Positions 1-12,072 of a stretch of DNA of 64,000 bases are shown piece after piece. This DNA is from Ceratotherium simum simum. Taxonomy: Eukaryota > Chordata > Mammalia > Perissodactyla > Rhinocerotidae. A program made the translations under genes and the position numbers. Where the stretch lies: positions 13,236,820 to 13,300,819 of the forward strand of contig NW_004454197.1 in the NCBI RefSeq assembly GCF_000283155.1, written 5' to 3'. How positions within the stretch are numbered: the first letter of the stretch is position 1; each line of letters opens with the position of its first letter. The notes below the pieces were generated by a model. That model searched no databases and was not told the DNA's origin. It was given only the letters and a program-made list of their open reading frames with translations.

Positions 1-2815
1 ATATCAAGATAATGCTGGCCTCATAAAATGCATTGGAAAGTATGCCCTCTTTTTCAATTTTCAAGAAGAGTCTGTGTAGTAATGGTATTATTTCTTTCTT
101 AAATACTTGGTAGAATTCATCAGTGATGCCGTCTGAGCCTGGAGTTTTCTTTGTGGGAAGATTTTTAGCTACAAATTCCATTTCTTGACTAGATATAGGG
201 CTATTTAGCTATTTCTTCTTGAGTGAACTTCAATAGTTTGTGTCTTTTTGTCCATTTCTTCTAAGTTGCCAAATTTACTAGCATGTTATTCTTAACATTA
301 CCTTATTATCCTTTTAATATCTGGAGAATCTGTAACAATGTCACCTCTCTCATTCCTGATATTGGTAATTTATCTTCTCTCTTTTTTTCCTGATTAGTCT
401 GGCTAGGGGCTTATCAATTTTATTGATCACCTCAAAGAAGAGGGTTTTATTGATTTTCACTATTTTCCATTTCATTTATAGCCACTCTGATCTCTTTTTT
501 CTTTCTTTGTTTTACTTTGGGTTTCATTTGCTCTTCTTTATGTTGTTTCTTTATTTTTTTTGTGTGAGGAAGATCAGCCCTGAGCTAACATCCATGCCAA
601 TCCTCCTCTTTTTGCTGAGGAAGACTGGCCCTGGGCTAACATCCGTGCCCATCTTCCTCCACTTTATATGGGACGCCGCCACAGCATGGCTTGACGAGTG
701 GTGCATGGGTGTGCGCCCGGGATCCGAACCTGTGAACCCTGGGCCGCCGCAGCTTAATCCTGGAGCACGCGCACTTAACCGCTACGCCTCGGAGCCGGCC
801 CCCTTTATGTAGTTTCTTGAGGTGGAAGCTGGGGTCATGGATTTGAGGCCTTTCTTCTTTTCTAATGTCGGCACTGAGTGCCATAGTTTACCCCCAAACT
901 ACTCATTTAGAAGTGTCTCACAAACTTTTATATGTTGTGCTTTCATTTCTATCCAGTTCAAAGTACTGTCTAATTTTTCTTTTTGATTTCTTCTTTGACC
1001 TATGAATTATTTAGAAGTGTATTAATTGGTTTCCGAATATTTGGGGATTTTCCAGAAATCTTTGTTATTGATTTCTAACTTAATTCCACTGTGGTCAGAG
1101 AACATATGTTGTAGTTGAATTCTTTTCCATCTATTAAGACTTGTTTATGGCCATCTTAGTAAAGGTCTCATGTGCATTTGAAAAGACTGTCTATTCTGCT
1201 GTTGCAAGAGGCAGCAATTAGGTAAAGTTGATTGAGTGTTTCTTCAGGTCATCTATATCCTTACTGATTTTTTGTCTACTTATTTGATCAGTTATTGATA
1301 AAGAGATATTGAAAATTTTTTACTATAATTTTCTATTTTCTATTTCTCCTTGAAGTTCTATCAGTTTTTGCTTCATGTATTTTGGAGCTCTGTTATTAAG
1401 TGCATAAACTTTTAAGATCATTGTGTTCTTTTAATTAATTAATCCTTTTATTGTTATGAAATGACCATCTTTATCACTGGTAATATTCTTTGGTCTAAAA
1501 TCTCTTTTGTCTGATATTAATATAACCACTCCAGCTTTAGTTTTTTTGTTCAATATGGCAATCTCTGCCTTTTAATTGACGGTATTTATACAATTTTCAT
1601 TTAATATGATTGTTGATATGATTAAATTTAAATCATCTTGCTATTTGTTTCCTATTTGTCTTATTACCTTTTTCTGCCTTCTTATGGATTAATTGAAATT
1701 TTTTTAATTCTGTTTTATCTTATTTGCTGGCTTGTCAGCTTTAACATTTTATTTCATTATTTTAGTGGTTGCTTTAGGGTTTTAGTATACAACTAACTTT
1801 TCATGGTCTACCTTCAAATGAGATTATATCTTCTCATATATAGTATAAGCAACTTACAACAGCATACTTACATTTATCCCTTCCCGTCCTTTGTGCTGTT
1901 GTTGAGACACAGATTGCTTTTACATATGTTATTAGCTTCACACTATACTACTATTCTTTTCACTTAAACAGTCAATTATTTTTGAAAGACACTTAAATAA
2001 TAAGAAAAAATTTTTTCCACATTTATTCTTATAGTTACCATTTCAAGTAATCTTCATTCTTTTGAGTAAATCCTTATTTCCATCTAACCTCATTTTCCTT
2101 CTGCCTGATTGTCTTTGACAATTCTTGTAGTGTGTGTCTGCTGCTGATGTGTTATTTCAGCTTGTGTATATCTTAAAAGAGCTCTCCTTAGCCCTTCATT
2201 CTTGACGAATATTTTCACTGGATTCAGAATACTAGGTTGACAGATTTTTCTTCCAATACTTTAAAGATGTCGCTCCATCAATTTCTCGCTAGCGTTGTTT
2301 CTGACAAGATATCTTCTGTCATCCTTACCTTTGCTCCTTTGTACATATTGTATCATTTTCCTCTGGCTACTTTTAAGAGTTTGTTTCCATAGTTGGGTGT
2401 GAGCCATTTGATTACAGGATGCCTGCGTGGACTTTTCTTCATGTTTCTTGTGCTTGGGGCTCATTGGACTTCTGGGATCTGTGAGTTTTTTTATGTTCAT
2501 ACATTTGGAAAAGTTTCAGCCATTATTTCCTCAAATATTTTTCAGTCCCCCGCCCTTTTTCAGGGACTCCAATTACACATATATTAGCTGCATGAAGTTG
2601 TCCCACATCTCACTGATGCTCTGTTCGTTTTTTTTAATTCCCTTTTCTCTGTGTGCTTCATTTTGAATCATTTCTATGACTATATTTTCAAACTCTCTAA
2701 TCTTTTCATCTGCAATGTCGAATCTGCTGTTAATCCCATCCATTGTATTTTTCATTCAGCACATTGTGCTTTTCATCTCTAGAAGTTTGAGTCTTTTTTT
2801 ATATCCTCCATTGAG
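1..2815 (-). mobile_element. LINE-1 remnant (ORF1 C-terminal half plus ORF2), antisense
   Basis: The minus strand reads as a decayed LINE-1. Near 120-180 it encodes an ORF2-like stretch ([12 protein letters not shown]) matching the L1 motif linking endonuclease and reverse transcriptase. Region 950-2000 reads like the endonuclease part. Around 2261-2500 it encodes LRNNASEK-type text and around 2573-2755 SEMWDNFMQLI, both like the L1 ORF1 protein (coiled-coil end, RRM start and C-terminal domain). The order from high to low coordinate is ORF1 then ORF2, as expected for a minus-strand element, and it continues past the left edge. No long frame is intact, so it is inactive. An ERE SINE sits inside it at 552-803. 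The subfamily is not determined; divergence suggests an old L1M type. Confidence 0.85.
552..803 (-). mobile_element. ERE SINE (long, ERE1-like) inside L1
   Basis: On the minus strand this is a tRNA-derived equine SINE: GGGGCCGGCTCCGAGGCG head, GGATCCCGGGCG B-box region, two GTTAGC/CTTCCTC modules and an oligo(A) tail (T-run at 553-561). A 15-bp TSD (TTTATGTTGTTTCTT at 537-551, TTTATGTAGTTTCTT at 804-818) matches at 14 of 15 positions. It interrupts the antisense L1, so it is younger than it. Confidence 0.93.
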
Positions 2816-3060
2816 GGAGCCATCTTGGGAGCGTATCCCCTGGCCTCACTCAAACCGTCAGATATCTGTAGCCCCCTCAACATCTTGACTGTCACTTCAT
2901 AAAAGACCCCAAGATAGAAACACTTAGCTAAGCTACTCCAAAATTCCTGACCTACAGAAGAAACCCTGTAAGAGAATAAATGTTTATTGTTGTTTTAAGC
3001 CACTAAATTTGGGGCTAATTTGTTATGTAGCAGTAGGTAACTTACACATACAGAATCTGA
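2816..3060 (+). mobile_element. LTR 3' portion, MaLR/ERVL-like
   Basis: The text runs from GAGCCATCTTGGGAG through AATAAATGTTTATTG to the ending TTTTAAGCCACTAAATTTGG and AGTAGGTAACTTACACA. This is the typical 3' end of old mammalian LTRs, with an AATAAA signal at about 2975. Family assignment is from memory and uncertain. Confidence 0.6.
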
Positions 3061-3970
3061 CCTAGAGGCTTTCTGGATTCTGAGCATCTTCACCAGCCTC
3101 TGGGGGTTGCACCACATCCTGAGATCCCCATCGCTGGACTTAGACAAATGAGACGGAGCAAGGCTAATCACTAGGCTGCTTCCCCTCTGCCTGCAGCATT
3201 CCTGGAGCTTGCATTTTTAATATGCTGTAGAAATGATGCATTTTGAATAACTTCTAATTTGACACTAATATAAGAAATATGCTGTCTCCCGAAGGCCCTT
3301 CTGCTGGGTGTGCCTTACCCATTTCCCAGAGGTTGCTTTCTGAGCAAAGGAGTTTCTGGAGTGTGGGGCTGGGGCCTCCGCCTGCTGCCCTAGGACCCCT
3401 GAGGCTGGCACATTCACAGAGGTCAGGCAGGGAGCTGTGGTGAGACTGCGGCAGGCCCTGGAGGGGAGCCCTGCTGCATGCAGACAGAATGGCACGTCCT
3501 TTGCCCACCAGTGGACTGCATTGGTGTGGAGCTAGAGATGAATTAAGTCAGCTGCAGCCTCTCAAGACAAACTGGGATATGCAGCCTGAGTAAATAGCAA
3601 AGCAGAGCAGATGCACAGAGCTCAGACACAGGGGGCAGGGGAGAGGGGACTGACCTTTGTGAGAAGCTGTTGTGTGCCTGGAGTCTGCACTCTCTTTCTG
3701 CACCCAGGGGCCCATCTGTGCAGCTCTAGGTGCAAACGGTGTGCCTGGTCCCTCCCCAGGCACTGCAGGCAGGAGGCTGGCTGGCCCCCTCCAGAGTGCT
3801 AACACTCACTTTGGGCTCCTCAGGGAAATCCCAGACCCCTCTGGTCTAGGGCACCATCTGAGGGGCTGGAGGCGGATACTCCTCATCCTTGTGACCTGCA
3901 AGCATCCAAGGCGCAGCAGCTCAGCCGAGATCCGGCTCTCCAAAGCCAGCAGGCAGGTGTGGAATCGGTC
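3060..3970. other. Unique sequence, no gene recognised
   Basis: Moderately GC-rich DNA with several short overlapping frames on both strands. None shows recognisable domains, a splice-flanked exon or a convincing start. Probably intronic or intergenic. Confidence 0.5.
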
Positions 3971-3974
3971 AGTC

Positions 3975-4050
3975 CTCATACCAGCCTCATGAGGTAGCTA
4001 CTGTTATTATCCTCATTTTACACATGAGGAAACTGAGGTGTAAGTTCATG
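3975..4050 (-). mobile_element. MIR fragment
   Basis: CCTCATTTTACACATGAGG followed by AAACTGAGG is the reverse complement of the MIR core (CCTCAGTTTCCTCATCTGTAAAATGGGG). Confidence 0.7.
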
Positions 4051-4094
4051 GAAAAGGCACTCTCCTTTGCCTCCTTTCTCTAAGTGCCCCTAGA

Positions 4095-4245
4095 CCAGTG
4101 GTTCTCAAAGTGTATTCCCCAGGGCCAGCAGCATCAGAAAACTGGCTAGAAATGCAGATTCTCCTACTTTCTCCAGACCAGTCAATCGGAAACCCCAGGG
4201 TGGGTCCAATGCTAGGCTTGCCAGCAATTGTTAAACACGTCCATT
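4095..4245. mobile_element. MER5A-like hAT-Charlie fragment (first part)
   Basis: Starts CAGTGGTTCTCAAAGTGT and continues CCAGCAGCATCAG ... AAATGCAGATTCTC, which is the terminal and internal text of the MER5A non-autonomous hAT element. The match fades near 4240. Confidence 0.7.
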
Positions 4246-4550
4246 ATTGGAAATTAAATCATACGAACCTACAATTAAATAAATTATATTAAAAACAAAG
4301 GTAATAAGCACTCAAAATGTATCATTCCCTAATTGATTGTCTTCACGTACCTATGCTCTTGAGGTTATTGACCTCTACCGTATCTATGTGGTGGGAACAC
4401 GATGGTGCATCTTCCTGGCTCCACGTTCAGTGGTGTTATGAAATCAGCCACGGGGGTATTCATGTCACAGAAGTTTGCAAACACGACAAACCAGGTAGCC
4501 TTACGTTTTCACGGATCCTGTTGTTACATCTTTACTACCACACCACCAGA
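4245..4550. other. Unrecognised block between two MER5A-like pieces
   Basis: An AT-richer stretch beginning ATTATTGGAAATTAAATC. It has no family I recognise, no long ORF and no obvious terminal repeats. It lies between two partial MER5A-like matches. Confidence 0.4.
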
Positions 4551-4625
4551 CCCAGGGCTCTGTGTTTGAACAGCCCTGGGGTGATTCTGATGCCCACTCG
4601 AGATTGAGACCTACTCTGAGTGTTT
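4550..4625. mobile_element. MER5A-like hAT fragment (second part)
   Basis: CTGTGTTTGAACAGCCC then GGTGATTCTGATGCCCAC and a GAGACCTACTCTGA end resemble the other terminus of MER5A. Confidence 0.6.
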
Positions 4626-5074
4626 CAGCTGGATGCTTCAGACTGACTCCTCACATGTCTTTTCATCACAGATGTAACAAGTGCCACGTGGAGAATGGGA
4701 GAGCAGACTCCCTCTGCTCCCCTGCCCCCTCCCGCTCGTCTCTCTCCCACTCCCTGGACACCCCCAATGCTGTGCCTGAGCAAAATGCTGGCATCAAAGC
4801 TGTGCTCTTGACCCGTGGGATGCAGGAGGGATCTGGGCAGCCGAAAGCCAGTTCTGAGGGCCCCCTGCAGTGGTGGGGGCCACACTGGGATTCCCCTGAG
4901 TGAGAGGGGAGCCATGGGCCCAAAGTCAGAGCCTGGCGCTCCATGGCGGCTTCTTGCACACCATGCCTGCTGGCGGCTGCTGTCACACACGTTACGGGGC
5001 AAAGTGCTCCAGCATCAGGCACACCTGGGTGAACATCCCAGCTTCCCTTGTGAGCAGTGGGCCAAGGGGGCTGG

Positions 5075-5225
5075 TGGCTTCACCTCTCTGACCTCCATCT
5101 GCTCACCCAGGAAGATGGGAATAGTAGTACCTACTCCCATGGGGCCTCTAGAAAGATTAAATCCAATAATTTAGACAAAGGAAGGAATATAGTACAAGCT
5201 CCGTAAACAGTAGCTCTTACTGCTT
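5075..5225 (+). mobile_element. MIR fragment (3' half)
   Basis: CACCTCTCTGACCTCCATCT, AAGATGGGAATAGTAGTACC and AAAGATTAAATCC follow the MIR 3' half. A minus-strand MIR-like piece (GATATTGAGGCACAGAGG) lies just beyond, at 5255-5338. Confidence 0.65.
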
Positions 5226-5351
5226 TTCCATTTCGCTGGAGTAGAAAGTATGACAATGTCGATATCATTACTCCCACTTTATGGATGACAGATATTGAGG
5301 CACAGAGGAAAACAAGCAAAGTACCCAGAATTACACAGAGAAGTTACTGGA

Positions 5352-5567
5352 GGGGTCGGCCCCGTGGCTTAGCGGTTGGGTGCTCGTGCTCTGCTGCTGG
5401 CAGCCCGGGTTGGGATCCCGGGCGTGCACCAACACACCGCTTCTCCGGCCACGCTGAGGCCACGTCCCACATACAGCAACTAGAAGGATGTGCAGCTATG
5501 ACATACAACTATCTACTGGGGCTTTGGGGTAAAAAAATAAATAAATAAAATCTTTAAACAAAAAAAA
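5352..5567 (+). mobile_element. ERE SINE (short, ERE2-like) with perfect TSD
   Basis: Has the GTCGGCCCCGTGGCTTAGCG head, GGGATCCCGGGCG box, ACATACAGCAACTAGAAGG body and CTACTGGGGCTTTGGGGT end, then an A-rich tail. The 13-bp TSD AGAAGTTACTGGA is identical at 5339-5351 and 5568-5580, pointing to a fairly recent insertion. Confidence 0.96.
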
Positions 5568-6084
5568 AGAAGTTACTGGAACAGCAAACACCAGAGACCC
5601 CTCCCATTAGCCAGTGATGGATCTCATCCACACCTCTAATGAGCACGTTTCCCCATCCCACGGCTGCCATCCTAATTTATCCCCGTAGCTCCAGGTTCCC
5701 TAGAGAGAACATCACCATTAATTCAGCTATAACAATTACCAGCTGGTTCCCTGGTTTATTGCTGTAATTTCTCTAAAGCGAGCATCTGTGGGTAAAGGCG
5801 TCGTTCTGCCTTATGGACGTTGCTTAAGTGAGAAGAGGCGTTTCCGTGGTCCTTGCGGCACAGGACTGCAGCAGCCACGTGGAGGCTCCAGGCACCCGGT
5901 TAAAGCTAGGAATTGCCTGGAAAAGATGCGGGTGGGGAGAGGAGAGCTGTGTGAGCATGCGGGGGATGGGGGGCTGGAGGTGACATGGATAAAGCAGATG
6001 ACCACGCCCCTCACCTGGGCCAGTGCAGAAGCAGGAATGCTGTTCCCCCACCCAGCATCAAGACTTGACACACAATAATAATTG

Positions 6085-6305
6085 GAGTATATTTAGGAAA
6101 CACACATTTCATTATGTACCAGGCACTGCTCTAAGGACTTCCCAAGTACTAATTCATTTAATGCTCACAAGAGCCCTACAAAATACTATTATTGTTCCTA
6201 TTTCACAGATAAGGAAATCAGGAGGTTGCACAGAGAGGTTAAGCAATTTGCCTGAGGTCACACAGCCAGCAAGTAGCTGAGCCAGAATTTGAACCCGAGC
6301 GGTTA
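6085..6305 (-). mobile_element. MIR, nearly full length
   Basis: Runs from TATGTACCAGGCACTGCTCT through CAGATAAGGAAATCAGG and TCACACAGCCAGCAAGTAGC to GAATTTGAACCCGAGC. This is MIR read on the minus strand over most of its length. Confidence 0.85.
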
Positions 6306-6564
6306 GGCTGTAGGGATGGAGTTTTAATATGGGCTTCCCATGCAGAAAACCAAAAATGTGCAGTCAGAGCCACATACAGTCTTAAGCTGAGGAGATCAGA
6401 GCATGAATGAAATGAAGAAAGGCCTCAGCAGAGATCAGTCACTAACATTGAGAAGGGGACAAAAGAGGCCCTGCCTAGCCTGGTGGGTGGGGACAGGGTG
6501 AGTCAAGGTGGTTATGACAGCCCCTCATCTACAGTAGGACCTCCTGAACAGGAATCTGGCATCT

Positions 6565-6700
6565 CAATTTACTGTCCCATTGTACGGATGTGGAAACCGA
6601 GGTTCAGAGACGTTAAGTGGTTTTCCTAAGGTCACACAGCCCAGAAGTACAAGGCTGGGACTCAAACCCAGCTTACCCGTCCTTACACTCCATGCTCTTT
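6565..6700 (-). mobile_element. MIR fragment
   Basis: Contains GTACGGATGTGGAAACCGAGG, AGGTCACACAGCCCAGAAG and GGGACTCAAACCCAGC, the core and tRNA-like part of MIR in reverse. Confidence 0.75.
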
Positions 6701-6719
6701 CCCTGCACCTTTTAGCCTG

Positions 6720-8090
6720 GCTACCAGATTTCAGCATTACGGAGCAAGGTGGGGTCCCCCCGTAACGTACACACGCCGGTATACCAGGCACATGGCACTA
6801 TCCGTGCTGGATCCCTTCCGTGTGGTAGCTGACCCACGTTTAACAGGGAGAGAAGTGAAATCCTACCCAGCCAGGAGGGGGCAGGACTGGACTCACACAG
6901 ATCTTCGGATTTTCTCCCCCGTGTCACCTAGGGACAGTCACACACAAGAAGCCAGCCCCCATGTGCCAGCCTCCCTCTCCCTGACGGTCTACAGCCAGAA
7001 GTCCTGCCCCAGCAAGGCTGCGGATGGGCGCATTGGAACAGGGGGGTCCCCGAATGATGGGAGCCTACCCCCCTGCTCCAGACCTGCATTGCCACGCCTT
7101 AACCAGGATGGTGACAACTCAGGTGGTCCTGGCACCGCCTGTGGGGGGAGCTCCTCCAACTGTGCGTGCACACCATGGTGCTGCCCCCTCCACCAGGAAC
7201 CCCTGCAGGGTCTCGTCTGCGCCTGGTCCCTGCTGTGGACAGGAGGCCTGTGTGGCCCCCGGCACCCACCCTGCCCGGCCACGGCCTGGAGGGCTGGGCC
7301 CCTGACCCTGCGGCCCCACCCTCCGTTCTCCAGGCGCCCCGACGCCAGGAGCCCTCTCCTAGCCATCTCACGGCCCCTGTGTTTGTGTTTGTCTCTCCAC
7401 TTTAGGGGTTTATTTCTCTACAAGGGACCCAGGTGACAGAACTCCTTCCCGGCCCCGAGGACCCAGGGAAGCACCGCTTTGAGATCAGCCCAGGTAGGCC
7501 GAGCACCAGTCAGCCCTGGGGTTGGCCCCGGTGGCCCTAGTGCAGGAGTCGCGGCGCCTGGGGCCTGGGCAGGGCAGGTCTCCTTCACCAAACTCCTCCC
7601 TGCGTGAACGCCAGTGCTGGCTCTAAGCACAACTCGGAAATTTGGGCCAAATCTAGAGGATATGGCAAACTTGGGGGGAAATTTAGAAAATCCAGTCAGT
7701 TATCTGGATAGTTAGCTTTTTGGTGAGAGGCAAACGTGGATATTTAAATTCACAATAACATAAGGAAGAAGCCAATCAATGGGGACACCTTGGGGTGAAG
7801 GTCCAAACACAAGATCTGGCTCATATGCAGATGTGTCCAGAGAAGACCACAGATTCAGAGCTTAAAATCAGCCTTATCATGAACCCCAAAACTGAGAACT
7901 GCAGTGTGGTGGGAGGAAGGGAAATAATTTAACCGAAAGAACCGCTGTCATGTTAGCAGTTACAAAACAATTTTTACAGTTCCCAGTTTTCAAATGTGAT
8001 TGTCATTGAACTAAGTGAATGTGCCTTACGCGGATGAGCCGGTCCGTGTACAGAAAGGCCGGCTTCTGCAGTCAGGTGGTGTCTTATAAG
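6720..8090. other. GC-rich unique sequence, no gene recognised
   Basis: High-GC stretch (about 6990-7440) with long overlapping frames on both strands, the longest 214 codons at 6792-7436. They are proline-, arginine- and serine-rich, mutually shadowing and lack domains. Nothing convincingly genic is seen. Confidence 0.45.
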
Positions 8091-8560
8091 CTTGGCCTTC
8101 CCCAGAAGCAGAGCCTGAGACCAGGATCTGAGCAGTTTGTACAGATGGAGGAGATTCCCGAGCAGCATGGGGAGGGGAGGAGAGCCAGTCGGTGTGCTAG
8201 AGTGGGCTGCTGCTGCGGACTCTGGGGCTCCTTCCCAGTGGGGACTTCTGGAGACTGTGGGGAACAGGCCTCAGAGGTGTCTACCCAAGGAGTGAGGAGG
8301 CTGGGGGGACACCCACCAACTCCCAGCAGCCAGTAATTGAGAACTGCTCCCCGGGAGCTGACTCTGGCATTTCTGGCCTGCCCTGTGCATGGCCAATCGC
8401 CCTGCAGACAGAGATGGCCTCCAGGAAGATGTGCAGGTGCTGGAGGAAAGAGGCCGCTGGTGTGAATGAGAACAGTGAGTGCCCAGGGGTCTGGGCAGGG
8501 CCCCAGGAGTGTCGGCTGCAGGCAGCCAGTTGTCATGTCCTGCCAGTGTGCCGTCCACAT
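8090..8560. mobile_element. Probable old LTR-type repeat, family not named
   Basis: AGAAGCAGAGCCTGAGACCAGG ... GAGATTCCCGAG and CTCTGGGGCTCC ... CAGAGGTGTCTACCC recall a repeated mammalian sequence I have met before but cannot name. No ORF of interest. Confidence 0.35.
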
Positions 8561-9409
8561 GTAGACTTCCTGACGGGGAGTGGTGGCTGTGAACTGAGTG
8601 TGCTAGGGCCTCCCTGGGGTCTGGGAGCCAGCAGGTTTACAGTTTCAGATGATGTGATGATGAGGTGAGCTGGCTGTTCACTGAGGCACAGGCCAGCCCA
8701 GGCTCAGGCCAGCAAGCAGCGGCCCATTGGGAGCAGGAGTGAGCAAATCCACCGGGGCCGGGGCATGTTCACTTCTGCTCTGTCCACACCGGGAATTCCA
8801 GGAGGCCCAGGCTGCAGGTGAAGTGCAGGGAGACCCTCCCAACTGCACGCCCCATGTGCAAAATGCAAGTTCCCATGGCTTCATTTGGGTGTTTCCTACT
8901 TGGCTATTTCATCTACTGCAAGAACCTTGGTACTAAAAGTGCACATTAGAAGGTGGCCCCAGAGGGATCACAGGGTGTAGAGGGGACCATAGAGCCTTGG
9001 TTGACAATGCAGAGGAGTAAAGGCTTCTGCGAAGAAGATAGAGAAGAAACGAAGGAGGGCAGTGAGGCAGACAGGGCCCTGCCATCTGGGGGACGGGGGA
9101 GCTGGGCAAGCGGAGGAGAGCTGGGGGAGAGGCGGGGCCCCGGCCCTGGGAGTCGGGGAGGAGTGAGGTGAGGCCAGAACTGAGGGTGGGGGTCAACACA
9201 CCCCAGCCATAAACCCAGAAAGGCTCTGAGGGCCTGCCTCAAGGACCCAACGGGGAAAAGCACCTGTGTGCATGCTCTGGCTGGGGGTCAGAGCTCTTTA
9301 CAAGGATTTCTTGACTCTGGGGGAAGAAGACCCATGTAAGATAGCATCTTCGCAGGTTTGGGGATTAGGACGTGCACATCTTTGTGGGGCCATTATTCTG
9401 CCCTCTAAG

Positions 9410-9530
9410 GTAGGGGGTGCTTTTATGCCTGTTTTATAAAAAAGTTCACTGGGGGTTAGAAAGGATAGGTGACTTGTCTAAAGACACACAGCTAGACAGT
9501 AGTGGGGTCAGGGCCTGTACCCAGGCAGTC
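9410..9530 (-). mobile_element. MIR fragment
   Basis: GTGACTTGTCTAAAGACACA, CAGCTAGACAGTAGTGG and CCCAGGCAGTCTGACTTCC give the reversed MIR tRNA-like half. Confidence 0.7.
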
Positions 9531-10429
9531 TGACTTCCACAGCCACACACTTCAGCTGCCCTCCGACAGGGCACCTCGTACAGGTTCTAGCATCTTCCCA
9601 CCTGGGCCCGGGAGGGCTAGGAGTGCAGTTACAGGAAGGAAAGCTCCCTGCACCCTTTATCCCAAGCCCAGCAGTGGTCTGAGCACCGGATCCTGCAGAT
9701 CCTGACAGCCGTCATCTCTGTCCTCTTCCTTTGCACACACGTGCAGCCACTCCTGAAGGCCTTGGGGGCAGGGAATGGGGGACCGGCAGCTGTGAGTCTG
9801 CTCAGGGAAAGTGGGTCGGGTGTGAGCAGTGAGGGGTTCAGTCAGCCTTTGGGGAGCGCAGAGGAGGAAAGACTCAATGGCCTCCCCTGGACGCATCATT
9901 CTGGCCCAGGAGGCCCGGGGGGTGTGTGGGGGGGGAGTGTCTGCCACACCCAATACCCCAGGGGGGATACTTGACAACTCCCGGAAATGTGATAGAAACC
10001 CACGTATGATAATGCATAAGATCAACGACATTAATTTTAAGTCGTAGTTCTGGTTGTGCTGTTCAGCAGTAGGAAAAAAATCACCATTTTTCACCAAGGT
10101 AGGATTAAAACCATGAGGAAGAATTCTACTGTGGGTGCCATCTAGTGGAGGGACCTGCCAATTCCACGACAGGCCGTGCTGCCCTCCTGCCCGCCCCCAG
10201 CTGTTGCAGCCAGGCCACACCTCTGATTCTTGGGGCTCCCACAGTCACTAAGTAGGGGGGCTGCAGCTTGAGCCAGCTCCAGCCCCAGAGCCCCGCTCTC
10301 CACCCACACTCTGAGGCTAGCTCCCGGGTCAGGCCGGAAGGAGCCAGGCCCGAGGAGGGGGCTGGGACTCAAGGACACTGGGTCTCCTTGCCACCTGGGC
10401 CTCTTCTGCCAGGGCAGTTAGCTGCCTGG

Positions 10430-11065
10430 TGTGATATTGTGATTTGTAATAAGAAATATGTATTTGGTCTTTGTCCCAATTCCCTGCCCAGAGCTTCTAA
10501 AACCCTTGGAATTTCCTAAGTGTTAAGAGCAATCGAGGTGTCCTTTGTTATGTTGATGAATGACTTTTGGACTGCTCCTGAGGATGGGGGCTGGTTGCCA
10601 GTGGAGCCCACCCTGTGATTGGAGGGTTGGAACTTTCAGTCCCACCCTCGGACCCCTGGGGAGGGGAGAGGGGCTGGAGGGTGAGTCGTTTGCCGATGGC
10701 CAATGATTTAACCAAACGTGCCTATGTGATGAAACCTCCATAAAAAACCTAAAAGAGCAGGGTATGGAGAGCTTCTGGGTTGGTGAACATGTGAAGATTT
10801 GGGGAGAGTGTCATGCTCAGAGAGGGCGTGGAAGTTCCGAGGACCCTTCCCACATACCTTGCCTTATGCATCTCTTCCATCGGGCTGTTCCTGAGTTATG
10901 TCCTTTTATAATAAATCGGTAATCTAGAAAGTAAAGTATTTCCTTGAGTTCTGTGAGATTCTCTAGCAAATTACCAAAGCAGGGAGAGGTGGTCATTGGA
11001 ACCCCTGATCTATAGCAGTTGGTCAGAAGCACAGGTGACAACCTGGTCTTCTGATTGGCATCTTG
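10430..11065 (+). mobile_element. ERV-type LTR, apparently solitary
   Basis: The stretch matches a mammalian retroviral LTR consensus as I recall it: GTATTTGGTCTTTG, AATGATTTAACC, a TATA-like CCTCCATAAAAAACC (10735-10749), AGCTTCTGGGTTGGTGAAC, CTTCCCACATACCTTGCC, an AATAAA signal at 10910-10915 and ATTGGCATCTTGTTAAC near the end. No internal retroviral coding sequence is seen next to it. Family name not assigned. Confidence 0.7.
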
Positions 11066-12072
11066 TTAACTCAGGTGAAAGGGAAATTGGCTAGAGGCTA
11101 TGGGGCCACACAGAATCATCTGGAAGCTGGAGAGCTGCGTGTGGGAGGGGCAGGCAGTAGGGCTGCTCAGGGGTCCCAGAACCAGCAGCAGAGAGTGGGT
11201 CAGTGCTCTGTGCTGGGGGCGTTGAATCCCTGTGGACTCTTTAGTCCTGGCGTCGCTCGCTCAAGTCTGAAGTCTCGGGGGCTGTGTTTAGGCCTCTGGC
11301 GACACTGGGGTGTTGAGGAAAGGCCTGTCCACTCCAGCACCTGGACAGACCCTCTCACCAAGGCTCAGACAGTGGGAGCAAGGAGCCCCTGCAGGAAGGG
11401 AGGGAGGTGACAGGTGGCAGTCTCCATCAAACGTGCACCACACCAGACACAGTCCATGGTTCTGTCTTTGTGGGGCCGGGTGCCACATCGCTGGCCTTGG
11501 CCCTTTCCACAGAGCCACACCAGGGCCCAGAACAGGGTGCCGTTCCAGGCGCATTTCCTCCTGGGAGTACAAGGAGCCCAGTGTTCAGCGCTTTCAGCCC
11601 TGAGTGAGACATGAACAGCCCCCCTGAATCTGAGGGAGGAGAAGGGCAGGGAAGTGCTGTCTTCTTGAGCAGGAGGAAGACATGAAGAGTATAAACGGCT
11701 GCTCTAAAGTCTGGGCCCGGTTCCCATCACAGGAGCCTGTCTGCTTTGGGCCCCGCAGACCGTATTTCTCAAGATGAAGTGCTGGAGACTCCGGTGGAAG
11801 CCACCCAGTCCCGAGGCCTGGCAGGCGCTCTGCTCTCCCAGGCCGCCTCCCTCCCACTCCCCAAACACTGGGTGGGCACCTGTGGGCAGTGGGCCTGGGT
11901 GCGCGATGGCTTGGAGGTCTTGGGCTTTCCGCTCCAACCAGGAGATGAGGGCTGGGGTACGAGCAGTGGCACCCCATGGAACTCAGGGACACGGGGCCAG
12001 TTGTCCCAAGTGTGCCAGGGGTGCAGATGCTCCCCAGAGGCGGGCAGTGTCCCACACAGAGAGGAAGGTTCC

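Noticed and set aside
6792..7436. 214-codon plus-strand frame
   Set aside because: GC-rich region where both strands are open. No recognisable protein features.
9657..10220. 187-codon minus-strand frame
   Set aside because: No homology recognised, mixed composition, no supporting splice or promoter context.
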